Assembly: GCA_009746045.1 (NCBI GenBank)
Contig: RPFO01000264.1
Coordinates: 975,979 to 1,039,978 of the forward strand
Origin: Mesostigma viride
Taxonomy: Eukaryota; Streptophyta; Mesostigmatophyceae; Mesostigmatales; Mesostigmataceae
DNA length: 64,000 bases
Direction of reading: 5' to 3'
Under the pieces are notes generated by a model, which saw nothing but the letters and a program-made list of their open reading frames with translations, was not told where the DNA came from and made no database searches. Shown piece by piece: positions 1-11,031 of this stretch (its first letter is position 1; the number at the start of each line of letters is the position of its first letter). The position numbers and the translations under genes are program-made.

Positions 1-59
1 GGGGAATGAAGACCTCCCTGAGTTATTTGTTGTACACAGGGAGTCCCATGGCAGTCAAG

Positions 60-1120
60 GCGTGGTGGAGAGGACAATCAGAGAACTCAAGACTATTCTG
101 CTGACGGAGAAGAAGATTCCAAGATTGGTTCCAGCTATTATCAAGACGGCCTGGTTGAGGTCAGTTGAGGACAGATTGAATGTCAGGGCATCCATGTATG
201 TTGGAGAGGTCCCTGTGACTCCATTATCATTGCATCTTCGGGAGCTCCCTACTGAGGTTGAGCAAGCCTGGAAAGATAGCCTTATGTTCAAGTTTGCCAA
301 GTTGAGGCAGAAAGACAAGGGCTGGAGTGTTCTGAAACCTGTTGTTGGCCAGAGGGTAATTGTGTGGAAAGAGCCCAAGCTTGCAGGCAAGCGTGGTAGC
401 TGGCACCCTGGAGTAGTGACCAGGGTGGAACTAGCTGGGCACAAGTGCTGGGTGAAGATGGAGGATCCTCCCCAGAATGTGCACCGTCTGTCGTGGTCAT
501 ATGTACGTCTAAGGGGTGCTGAAGCAGAGGCAGTAGCTCCTGATGTGACAACCTTGCCAGTTGGTCATGACGTCATCCCTGATCATCACGTTCAAGCTGG
601 AAGTAATCCCCGGGTAAGTCCTGGCCAGACCCCTGGATCGGTTAACTCTCCATCCTTAGGACAGGCAGATGTGGTCCCCTCTAGCCTCACTAAGCATAGA
701 GGTGTGGGCCTGAAAGATGTGGTGCTGGCTATGCAAAAAGCCAAGCAAGGACCTCGGGTGTCCAAGCTCAGCCAGTTGGAGGAGTCCGAGGATGCTGTCC
801 TAGAGGTAGATACCAATGCTGAGGTTTCTGTTATGGGATCTCAACATACAGGTCAACGGCAGGTGCTTTCGCCTAGTTGTGCTTGGGTGTCTGACTTTAG
901 TGGCAGGACACACATTATGGTATTGGGAGAGGTGCTGGTACCCTTCATGGGTGAGAATGTCACATTTCTTGTGCTTGAAGATTATGATGGCCCTATCATC
1001 TTGGGTCAAAATTTTCTGAGCTCTCCTAGAATTGTTGTGGCATCTGATAAGCTGAGAAAGTTTGGCTGGGGTAGCATACCCTTGGTCAATTTTAAAACCT
1101 CCCTTGCCAGTGTATTGTGA
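60..1120 (+). CDS. Copia-1 integrase C-terminal region and retropepsin-like domain (fossil part)
   Basis: The first ~20 residues (VERTIRELK) match the end of a retroviral-type integrase core around its catalytic glutamate. Residues ~95-155 form a basic, tryptophan-rich integrase C-terminal domain (VGQRVIVWKEP, GSWHPGVVTRV). After a low-complexity linker, residues ~245-345 look like a retropepsin: D-T-N-A at 809-820, then V-S-V-M-G, and near the end ILGQNFL. The corresponding segments of copia-2 and copia-3 read DTQA...LLGQPFL and DTQA...LLGDPFL. The protease-like domain therefore lies after integrase, not before it as in standard Ty1/copia elements. The assignment is from motifs only. Confidence 0.7.
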
Positions 1121-1373
1121 AAGCGATCAAGAATGTGCAGTGGCCTGAGGATCAGATTCCTGTGGCTTCCAGTCTTGTGATGCCAGCTGCTCTCCATCCT
1201 AGCAGTATTGGTATTACTACTAAGAGATCACTGGCTGCTCATTCTCCTCTTAGCTATGATCAGCTTGTCCAGGAAATGAGTTCTCCTCTGATGTTTGAGG
1301 CCTGGAGGCTAGCATTTGCCAAGGCCCTAGAGGAGTGGTTGCAGTTTGACTGCTGTCAGCCTGTGAATGAAGT

Positions 1374-3700
1374 TTAAGATCACTCAGCTCCCAAGAAGAC
1401 CAGCATTTGATTGAATACAATAAGTGGAGCCCTGCCACAAATGCAGCAGTTAACAGTGGCCTTAAGGTTTCTCAATCCGCACGCGGAAGCAAGAAGCCTC
1501 CAGGGTGGGAGGGAGGGGAAAGAAACAATTGCGGATCATTGCCTGCCTAGCTTGCTTAAGGCATGGCCCGCCGACACACAAGCTGACATCATCCTAAATG
1601 AATTAACACCGGCATGCGTCACACACCGGCCTGAACAGTGCTGAAAACGCCACTACAAACAGCGTGGCCACGCACCCCCAGGCTAGTGCGTTAACCGTAC
1701 AGGTAGTTGTACAAGGTTCCCAAGACTAACAACCATAAAACGCGCCCATCGACCCCTTGGGCCGGTCCGAATCCACTTTACAATAATTAATCACGACTCA
1801 CTAAATAACCCAAATCAGCCAAAGATTCGGTAAGCAACCAGCCGACCCTACAGGTCCCCACCTAACCTCAGCTGGTGCAACCAAACACGAATCTTTGCAA
1901 GTGAAGTCGTATAAAACCTACAATTAATTTTCTCGGACCGCTAATTAATAACCACCGACCCTTATAAACAACCGGGTCATCCAAGGAAAATTCGGGCGAG
2001 CAGGAAACCCTTTGTACAAATCGAATTAGTCAGCCCATGTCGCAGACAGCCTTCCACATCCAGGCCAAGGCATGGCGGCCTTATCTTTCCCGCATGCGTT
2101 AATTAAACTATATTCAGAGAAAACCGATTAAGATCACTCAGCTCCCAAGAAGACCAGCATTTGATTGAATACAATAAGTGGAGCCCTGCCACAAATGCAG
2201 CAGTTAACAGTGGCCTTAAGGTTTCTCAATCCGCACGCGGAAGCAAGAAGCCTCCACCCAATTACCCCCCCTGGCGCCAACCCCATTGCGCCGATTAAAC
2301 TCATGACCACCGTGCGCGAAAGAGCGTGTCGCAACATCTTAAATGGCGACTCAGCCCGCGCTAGGCTATATTAACCCCCGCAGGGGCCCGCTGGTTACAA
2401 TGCGACACAAGCCGGTGACCACCCCAAAAGCAAGCCCTCAAAAAGAGCCAGCATTTCGCAATTCCGGAACCGTCCAAAAAGGAAAGAGGTTTTACGACAC
2501 CATAAAAGACTGAGCCGCGCAGCAGGTGCTGAGACGAAAAGGAACGACAAAGGTCTGGCGTAGCCTCGCCTCCCTGAGACGCCCTCCCCAACTCGAGTCT
2601 CGCAATAGGGAAATTTCTAGCTTCGGAGCGCAACTCTCGCGCGGCTCCTATTGTCCCCAACCACCCCTCCTCGGCAGGGGCAGCTGGACAACTGACCTGC
2701 CGCCACAAAAAATATTTTATGACAAAAAAGGTCGTTGCTGACAGGATCCTGGTTCGGGACCTTTTGAATCCAGGTCACGTCCCACGCACCATCGCACGGT
2801 GGCAAGCCTGCGATGTGACACTAGAGCTGTTTTAGAAACTTATAAACAGCTCCGCCGAAGCTGGCCAAACCGCCGGAGTAACGCCCCATCCTTCGCCCAT
2901 GTCAAAAAGACCCGCAGCCGGGGAAAACGACATGGGGGTAAATTTAAATTTTCTTTCCGTTGCACGACCAACTATACTATGCTTGGTCGAACAACTTAGC
3001 GGTTGTGCCACCATCTGCCTCGGCTACAAGACAGATGCAACCCGCGCTAGAATGTGCAATTTTGCACAGGCGGCCATTGCCGCCATTGGGAAAGAAACAA
3101 TTGCGGATCATTGCCTGCCTAGCTTGCTTAAGGCATGGCCCGCCGACACACAAGCTGACATCATCCTAAATGAATTAACACCGGCATGCGTCACACACCG
3201 GCCTGAACAGTGCTGAAAACGCCACTACAAACAGCGTGGCCACGCACCCCCAGGCTAGTGCGTTAACCGTACAGGTAGTTGTACAAGGTTCCCAAGACTA
3301 ACAACCATAAAACGCGCCCATCGACCCCTTGGGCCGGTCCGAATCCACTTTACAATAATTAATCACGACTCACTAAATAACCCAAATCAGCCAAAGATTC
3401 GGTAAGCAACCAGCCGACCCTACAGGTCCCCACCTAACCTCAGCTGGTGCAACCAAACACGAATCTTTGCAAGTGAAGTCGTATAAAACCTACAATTAAT
3501 TTTCTCGGACCGCTAATTAATAACCACCGACCCTTATAAACAACCGGGTCATCCAAGGAAAATTCGGGCGAGCAGGAAACCCTTTGTACAAATCGAATTA
3601 GTCAGCCCATGTCGCAGACAGCCTTCCACATCCAGGCCAAGGCATGGCGGCCTTATCTTTCCCGCATGCGTTAATTAAACTATATTCAGAGAAAACCGAT
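1374..3700. repeat. Tandem pair of an unclassified 1.57-kb element inserted in copia-1
   Basis: Positions 1374-1502 recur at 2128-2256 and positions 1516-2128 recur at 3088-3700, essentially without change. The simplest reading is a tandem pair: a full unit at 2129-3700 (1,572 bp) and a short unit at 1375-2128 (754 bp) that shares both ends but lacks the ~830-bp middle, replaced by 13 bp of G-rich filler. Both units start TAAGATCACTC and end AGAGAAAACCGAT. I see no terminal inverted repeats, no flanking target duplication and no convincing ORF. It interrupts copia-1 between the retropepsin-like and RT regions. It could be a non-autonomous DNA element or a satellite-like unit; I cannot assign a class. 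Confidence 0.8.
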
Positions 3701-4917
3701 CCTCCATACAGTACACGGTTGAAGCTCAGATTCATCATCAAGCGGAAGGAGGTGGAGGGGGTGTCTGTTCCCCATCTGCGTCCAGTTCGTAATGAATACC
3801 GTGGTACTGGGGATCTTCTGGGCGAGGAGTTGTATACACCTGGGATGCTACATGATACATGGCGTATTTTATTGTGCCTTTATGACGGTATGCTTAACCA
3901 GGGTGCTGATATGTCTTCAGTTCTGCTAGATTTCAAGAGAGCATTTCTGAAGGGTGATCCCAGTGTGGCTCAGCAGGTGTGGCATTGTGAAACTCCATTT
4001 CATGTGCCAGTTCCTGTAGCCTGGCAGGCAGAGCTCCAGTCTAGCTACCTGCTGATTCTGAAGGGTCTAGAAGGTCTCAGGTCCAGTCCCATCATTTGGA
4101 GGCTCACCTTGGAAGACTTCTTGACTAAACACTGTGGGTTGAAGGTGTCATCTGTGGACCCATGTTTATTGCTGGGTAGGTGGCATGATTTACCTGTGTA
4201 TGCTAGCCTGCATGGTGATGACTTGCACTTGATTGCTCCCACTAAGTGGTTGAGTCAGTTTGTGCCCATCATTAATGATGCATTTCCTTTGGGAAAAGAA
4301 TTGTGGCAGAAGCCTGGAGAGGCTGTCACGTTCTGTGGAATGCAGGCTACATTGGTTCAGGAGGGGAATCAGTGGCTGATTAAGCTGCAGGCGGGCAATG
4401 ACTACAAGAGTACCATTCTTCAATCTGTTCCAGAGGTCATGACGTCATCCATTGCACCTGAGCTGAAAGGCAAGTTGGCCTGGTATGGCAGCATTTGTGG
4501 GCCTGACATGGTGGTCCATAGCAGATCCCCTGATGATGCGCTAATTCTGGAGGAGCCTTCCCAGATTATTGCACATGTTAACAAGTCTCCTGGTATTACT
4601 TTAGCTGGGATTGATTTGTCTTTGCCATTTTCCTTGGATATCTATGTTGATAGCTCCATGGATAGCAGGCAAGTTTCTAAGGTCAGAGGCAGGTCAGCTG
4701 GCTTGTTTGTGCTTCAGCAACATAGGCCTAGTCTTGTGGCCTGGTACAGTCGTCTTCAAAGAAGGGTTGCTGTGAGTTCAGATGTCTCTGAGTGCAGAGC
4801 CATTTGTGAAGGGATTCAGTCCAGTTTGTACATCAAGGAGCTGTTGCTAGCTATGGCTTCAGTGACTCCTCATACTCTTCAGCTGGAGACCTTGATCCTT
4901 TCAGATAACATGGGCAT
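3701..4917 (+). CDS. Copia-1 reverse transcriptase and start of RNase H (fossil part)
   Basis: A copia-type RT is read here: LRFIIKRKE, then the motif-A region VLLDFKRAFLKGD, a catalytic box that reads H-G-D-D at 4211-4222, and GKLAWYGSICGPDMVV. RNase H follows with an aspartate in IYVDSSMDSRQ, the glutamate in SECRAICEG, and LILSDN. Copia-2 inserted immediately after this aspartate-containing segment at 4918. The RT box H-[GA]-D-D is shared by all three copia elements here, so it is a family trait rather than damage. Confidence 0.85.
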
Positions 4918-5358
4918 AGTTGAGATTGAGAATGATGCTTGCAAGAATGCGGCCCTAGGTGCCTGGGTTTATTATCAATTTATATGGTTACAAGTCATGT
5001 GTGCAACCCCAGGATTGCGATAGGCCTTATCGTCATTGCACCAATCACATTTCATGTGCATTAGCGATTTCCAAGAGGCACACTGAACTAGCGTTACGCC
5101 AGCGTTGCACAATGCTTCTAGACGCTTCTAAAACCATTTACAAATATCCATTAGCAGGGAATATTGCCGTATTCGTCTGCCCGCTGAAGGGGTGTTTTAT
5201 CTCATCAATCCTTGGCACGACTTCAACAGCCTGACCGACAGTCAGTGCTCAACAGTCAGCGCGACCACTAATTATAATGCATCAGCTTGGCTATACTGCC
5301 ACCATGGTCATGTACACAAGCTGTGTGCAGCAATTCGGTCAAGCAACAGATTGCAACT
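4918..5358 (-). repeat. Copia-2 LTR (3' LTR in element orientation)
   Basis: This 441-bp sequence recurs at 18568-19068. It begins AGTTGAG and ends TTGCAACT on the plus strand. The flanking GGCAT on its left matches GGCAT to the right of the other copy, which fixes both boundaries. Confidence 0.92.
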
Positions 5359-5575
5359 CCAGCCCTTTCTTTTTTCATGTGGCAATAGGACTGCGTACTC
5401 AAATCTGTAAGAACTACGGCCGCGCAGGCCTTGCCATCATGAACGCACCTTAGGCCCCACATGGTTTTGGAGGGTAATCCCCAGCCAAACAAATTACACC
5501 ATAGCATCGCTACCGGGAAAACCTACCAAGGTAAAACCCGAGTCAAGGGGCCATTCACACTCCACGACATCTCAA

Positions 5576-7774
5576 CTAGTGCCGTGGCTGACCCAGCGAC
5601 ATATTGTTCATTTGGTGCCTAAGAAGAGTATACTGTGCCTTGGCGGAGCTATAGAGCTTGGTAAGAGCATCCGAGCAATTCTGGTCGCCTGCCACGTGCT
5701 CGGTATGGAGCGCATCAGAAAATTCCTTCACCCGGAGGAAGTCAAGGTCTCTCGTGCGAGCGTAGGGGTTCTCAATGAAGTCCACCAGCGCTTGGCTGTC
5801 GGTGCGCATGACGCGATCGATGCGTGTGGTGAGACCGCCCAGCTTGAGGATCCAGCAGAGTAGCGCGTGGAAATACGCGAGCTCACTTGCAGCCTCGCAA
5901 TACGCACGCGCCTCGGCGGTGTCCGACCCCACATACACACGGCGGTGTAGACGTGAGAACCACGCAAAGATGGAGGATGGCGCAGATTGGTCAGCGTTTG
6001 AGATATAGCTAACAGCCGCACACCTACCACGCATCTTGGTGAGCACCCGCGCATCCAAAGAACTGTCACAATAAGCCCCTAGCTCGATGGGCTTGTCCCA
6101 GTCAACACCCTGCAGGACCAACCCCGGTGAGGCCTGCACATACTCAGCTACAACCGGGCGGGCCAACAAGCAGAGAACATCGTCTGTCAACCGACTAAGG
6201 ACAGCCAAGTCAGGGCTCGTGGTACACGCAAGCCAATTGAGTTTGCCACGCAGCGCACCACACTCAGAGGGAAGGATAGGCCCAGTGCGGGCCATGACCT
6301 CCTTGACCAGGTCGGGGACATAGCTACCCTTAGGATGCAGCAACATGACCCACTGCCCTTGCTCATCGTGATCGAGAATAGTGTCCATGCCCATGAAGGG
6401 CACGATCTTGCCCGGCTCCCTAAAGACGAGCTTACCCACAGGGTACACTGAGTGCACGAGCGAATGGAACCACACAATCCACTCCCGTGGCCCCAGGCAG
6501 TCACAGTCATCGGCATGCACGAAAACAAACACGAGCTCCCCCTTCCAGACACCAACAAACAAGGAGGGGTCCAGGTCGCTGTACATCATGCGTGCGCGGT
6601 TAAGTAGAAGGCGCTCTAAACTCTTGCGCCACGCCCGCGGCCCGGCCACGGTCCCATCCACAGCCTTCACCAACCTCATGAACTTCTTGCCCACAATAGG
6701 TTCCCACATCTTGGGTGTCCTAACATACAGCGGTGTGGTGCCCTCCCACAATTTAGCCGTCTCATCTGAATCCCCGTTAAGGAAGGCCTTAGAAAAATCC
6801 AGCACCGCGGAGCCATGCGGCAAACCTTTGTTGAGGCGCCCGAGATGAAAGCACACTAACAATCGCCAAGTGTCTTTATTTAAGCCCGGGGCAGTCAGGG
6901 CTGAGGAGGGCAGGTCAGAAGATCCAGAAAATTCTAGCACCACAGGTCTAGCAAACTCTACTTTCCTGTCAGTGCCGGGAACCGGCTTCATCTGGAAGGT
7001 CCATTTGAAACGAAGCAACCGGCCATCCCTTGGGACTAGGTCCACTGGCTCCACACAACCCAGTCCTAACCATCGTTCCCCTGCAGCCAGCATAGCCCCT
7101 TGGGTATTGTCTAGCCCTTCCTCGGTTGAGACGTGCCTGGCAACATCATGGAAGGACATGGGGCTTTCAGTGGCAACATCGTGGAAGCTAATCCCCAAGC
7201 TGTCAGGGGTGAGGGCTTTAGGGGTGAGAAGATCGCGGGCAGGAGGCAATTCAGAATCCTTGTACTCTACCCCTTTCATGGCAGCCACCATAGGCAATGA
7301 GAGACCCCGAGCAGCGACATCGAGGGAAAAATTATTCAATCGCATGCAGCCAAACCCCGCTCGGGACAGCTGTGTGCTGCTCACTGTAACCCCGGGTAGC
7401 GTCAAGAACGGCTGTCCTAATAAAGCGGGCCCATCATACCCCTCTACCACACACATGGGCGTGTCTGCGCCGAGTATGGTTAAGGGAAATTCCCCCAGGA
7501 CCTTGTAGGACCCTGACCTAGCAAAATCAGTGACCTGAGTCCAATGAGAGGGCAGCAAAGGAAAGTCTACACAGTTGGCCCCGATAATAGAGACCTGGGC
7601 CTGGGTATCAATGAGGAGCCCACAATTCAGCGCCCTAGAGGTTAACAAGGAAGAGATGACTGCAGTGCTCGGGCCCAGCTGAGGGGGTACGCCTGCAGTC
7701 TGTGGTGGGCGGCGAAGGGAGCCTAACCCCATGTTATTGTCACGGCGCAGCCCTAGAACAATCTTGCTGAGCAA
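5576..7774 (-). CDS. Copia-2 retropepsin-like, reverse transcriptase and RNase H region (fossil part)
   Basis: One 732-residue open frame. Residues ~50-130 are retropepsin-like: LLIDTQAQVSIIG (the D-T-Q-A box at 7598-7609) and PALLGQPFL. RT follows with AVLDFSKAFLNGD, a catalytic box H-A-D-D at 6506-6517, and ALRGKLNWLACTTSPDLAV. RNase H shows GAYCDSSLDAR, the glutamate in TAEARAYCEA, RTDSQALVDF and DALTKLY. The upstream part of the polyprotein lies on the far side of copia-3. Short plus-strand ORFs across this stretch are shadows. Confidence 0.88.
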   Translation of the reverse strand: MLSKIVLGLRRDNNMGLGSLRRPPQTAGVPPQLGPSTAVISSLLTSRALNCGLLIDTQAQVSIIGANCVDFPLLPSHWTQVTDFARSGSYKVLGEFPLTILGADTPMCVVEGYDGPALLGQPFLTLPGVTVSSTQLSRAGFGCMRLNNFSLDVAARGLSLPMVAAMKGVEYKDSELPPARDLLTPKALTPDSLGISFHDVATESPMSFHDVARHVSTEEGLDNTQGAMLAAGERWLGLGCVEPVDLVPRDGRLLRFKWTFQMKPVPGTDRKVEFARPVVLEFSGSSDLPSSALTAPGLNKDTWRLLVCFHLGRLNKGLPHGSAVLDFSKAFLNGDSDETAKLWEGTTPLYVRTPKMWEPIVGKKFMRLVKAVDGTVAGPRAWRKSLERLLLNRARMMYSDLDPSLFVGVWKGELVFVFVHADDCDCLGPREWIVWFHSLVHSVYPVGKLVFREPGKIVPFMGMDTILDHDEQGQWVMLLHPKGSYVPDLVKEVMARTGPILPSECGALRGKLNWLACTTSPDLAVLSRLTDDVLCLLARPVVAEYVQASPGLVLQGVDWDKPIELGAYCDSSLDARVLTKMRGRCAAVSYISNADQSAPSSIFAWFSRLHRRVYVGSDTAEARAYCEAASELAYFHALLCWILKLGGLTTRIDRVMRTDSQALVDFIENPYARTRDLDFLRVKEFSDALHTEHVAGDQNCSDALTKLYSSAKAQYTLLRHQMNNMSLGQPRH

Positions 7775-7834
7775 CCCACCACCCCGGCGAGGCTGACTAA
7801 CGGCAGCCGGACCCTGGCTAACGGCAGGGGTAAT

Positions 7835-8291
7835 AGTTAGCTGAGATGCTTAGGCTGACACACGGATTTCCGGCCTGCGCGCCGCGTATTGCCTACCGCG
7901 GCTGAGCGGGACACCTCAGTACAGTACGGCAGGGTGTACGGTACTGAGGTGTCATGTGGACCGATGTGCGGTTAGTGCCAGACTGTGCCTAGACTCTAGC
8001 TCGACCCGCCAGACCCGGGTTATCCGGTTCTGGACGGGCCGAGTGTAGTCGATGCTAGTGACGTGGTCGCATGGCATTGCAGTGTACAGTTGTCCACTGG
8101 TCGTGTGCTGCAGGTAGCACCGCCATAGGCATATAGGCGTAGCACTGGGGAGTGCCACAGCACCCGAGTTTGCCCAGACGTTCCATTCTGAGCCCTCAGC
8201 TTCCATTGCTCTCTCATTGTATTATTGTAATACAATCATCATTCGCTCTCAGCTTTCGCAGTTGTTCGTCGTCCCTAGTCTCCATCCAACT
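7835..8291 (+). repeat. Copia-3 5' LTR
   Basis: This 457-bp repeat is nearly identical to 15838-16291. Its left edge abuts GTAAT of copia-2 and it ends ...CCATCCAACT. Its AGTT/AACT termini match those of copia-2. Confidence 0.92.
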
Positions 8292-8336
8292 TGGACTGAA
8301 AAGTTCGATATTTTTTTTACAAGCAAAAAAAAAGAT

Positions 8337-10490
8337 ATGGCTTCCAACAACGGCAACAACGGCAACAACAACAAGGGGAAGGCGCCTGCCAGGCGCACCT
8401 CACCCCGCCTTTCGCCGGAGGGCACGCCCTCCACCAACGATGCGAGGGTGACGCCCAACGTCACCTTCCGCACGGTGGTCGCTGACCACCCAGGCGTCGG
8501 GGCCCGCAGGTGGGGCCCGGCGCCCGGGGATGGCGAGCGGTCGTCCGTTTGCCATGGCGGTTCGTCCGCCATGGCACCTGGGGGGCAGGTCCCCCGGGCA
8601 CGCAATTCCCCCGTCGCAGGTGACGGGGGTCGTGAGCGGAGTGATTCCTCGAGGAGGATGGCGAGGTGCAGCCTGCGAGGCCTCGGCCTTCGCTCGAGCT
8701 TTCGTCGCAGACACCTGCGACGTCTGGCAACCTTTCCGTGGGCCGACAGATGGCCCATGGACATTGACCGGTATGGGGAACATGTTCCGCCCCCGGTCGC
8801 ATTCGGGCGCCCACCCCATTTTCTCCCCATTGGGGAGGACGACATCCCGCGTTCATTTCGGTGAACGGCCGGATTTACATCAACGTTTTCAGATGCTTCC
8901 AGATGAGGAGATGCACGCGATAGAGGTTCATCGGGTGCAAACGCTGATCGAGGGGCGTTGAGGATGCAGTCCACTGGTTCAGGTGGCGTTTGGCTGTACT
9001 GTTTCGCCAATCGGCCGAGGCACAACCCGGCACTGTTGATCAGTGGGCGTCCAGGCAGCGCCAGAGAGAGGCGCTGCGCGTGGTCGCCCGACAGGAGATC
9101 GCGCTGACTCCGTTGGGGCCGTGGCCCCAAGTCACGCCAGTTGGCTGGGGCCCGGATAGGCGTGAGGCGGCTGCGATGCCGCCTGCGACGGAGCGCGGGG
9201 CGGCAGACGCCCCAACACGCCCATGGGTGGTGAAGCCACCCAGGACCCTCTGGCAGGTCAGAGGGTCCAACCTCAGCCGCAGGCTCCCCCGCCCAGCGTG
9301 GGGGGCCAGGTGGCTGAGGAGGCCACCGGGGTCGCAGGGACCCCGGCGGCGACACAAGCGCCCGGGGTCGCAGGGACCCCGGCAGCGACGCCGGCGCCTC
9401 CGGCGCTGGCGGGGGATGCAGCCCCCATGGAGGGTGTCACGGGCACCTCCAGCGGCTCTGGGGGGCAGGCCCCCTCTAGCCGCACAAGGACAAGGCCCTG
9501 GCAGGGCCGGAGGGGCCCAGGGTCCCACCGCAGGGCAGCAACCAGCACTGCTGGAGGGCGACCTGGAAGGTCGGACTTCATCACCCTGGTGATGAGGCCG
9601 TGTGGCGTGCCATACAGACAGCCACAGCCTCCTTCCGTGGGCTGGCCGACAGGAGCCAGCAGATGCACGTCGCGGAGGCGGGCAGCCTGGTGTGTGCGAT
9701 CATCACGCACATCCTGGGCTTGCCCAACCTCCAAGACACACGCAGGGTGTGCGACGACCTGCTGCCTGCCCTGCAGGCTCTCCTCTCAGGGAGGAGGGTG
9801 CAGGGCAGCAGGGTGCCTGGTGCGTCTGGAGCTCCTGCACAACGCCATCCTGAAGGGGCGGGTAGGTGGCTGCCTACCTGGCTGCATCATGATCTTACTA
9901 ACCCTACTGACGATGAAGTGTCCCTCTCTCCCACCTTCCATGATTGGGAGGAGGCCCGCAGCAGGAGGCGGGAAGTGACACACACTCACACCCCCACCCA
10001 GCCCACCCCTATGTTGTCTAACCCTCCTACACAGCCCATGTTTGCCCATCCTGCTCAGCTCACTCAAGTAGCACTTCCCTCTCAGCAGGTCTCTCCTGTG
10101 AATGCTGCAGCAGCAACACCATCTTCTCCCCTGCATCCCCCTCTAGGTTGCCCACTTACAATGAAAACCGTCCTGTGGATAGGATTAATGTCAGGGGGCT
10201 GCCTGAGGGGTATACTAGGGAGCAGGGGAATCATGCACTTCTCTCTCTTCAGCTGGCTAGGGAGGAACTGAATGTCAAGAATTGGTTTGGATCTCTCATG
10301 CAGGGGGATTTTTACCATCAGTCCTCCTCAGATTCAGAATCTCATTCTTGTCTTCCAGCGTAGGTATCCCAAGTGGCAGGACACGCAGGCTAGGGCAGTT
10401 TGGGAGGCTTTCATGAAGGAGCTAACTGACCTCCTCTCCACCCCCTCATCTGTGGACATTATGGGGCATTCAGGTGGGTAGAGGAATACA
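8337..10490 (+). CDS. Copia-3 gag N-terminal and core region (fossil part)
   Basis: The first ATG after the 5' LTR is at 8337 (MASNNGNNGNNNKGKAP), a basic, N/G/P-rich leader. The first kilobase is strongly GC-rich. Downstream pieces (HVAEAGSLVCAIITHILGLPN, YPKWQDTQARAVWEAF) look helical, as in a gag capsid, and lead into the zinc-knuckle region. The gag identity is inferred from position; no family motif is decisive. A 368-aa minus-strand ORF here is a shadow of the GC-rich sequence. Confidence 0.6.
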
Positions 10491-10499
10491 GGGTCACAT

Positions 10500-10963
10500 C
10501 AGTGGACTATGTGGCTGAGACAAAGAAATATGAGCTAGCCATCAAAGCACGTCCTGATGTCCAGCAGCTAGATCACAAGTTCTTGCTGCGTTCCTTCCTT
10601 GAGAAACTCAAACTTGACAAAAACACCTACGCTATGCTTGCAACAGGAATGGCAAAGTACTGGGAGGACATGAAGGAGGCATTGGATTATATCAAGCTGG
10701 CCTTGGCTCCCCTTAGCCAGGGGGCCATGGGCACCTCTGTAAAGAGGGTCAGGGGGGAAGAGAGGGAGGAGGAGGATAGGGAGAGGGAAGACAGGAGCAA
10801 GAGACCTGTCACTATGGCAGAAGTCAAGTCCCTGCTGGGACAAATGTTTAAGGGCAAGGGCAAGGGCAAGGGCAAGGGCAAGGGCAGGGGCTGGGGCAAG
10901 GGCAAGGGTAAGGGGCAGTCTCCCTCCAAGGGGGGCAGCTCCAGCAACAACAACAACAACAGC

Positions 10964-11031
<68 letters not shown>

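Noticed and set aside
8249-9355. 368-aa minus-strand ORF
   Set aside because: Arg/Pro/Ser-rich shadow of a GC-rich gag region on the other strand; no motif.
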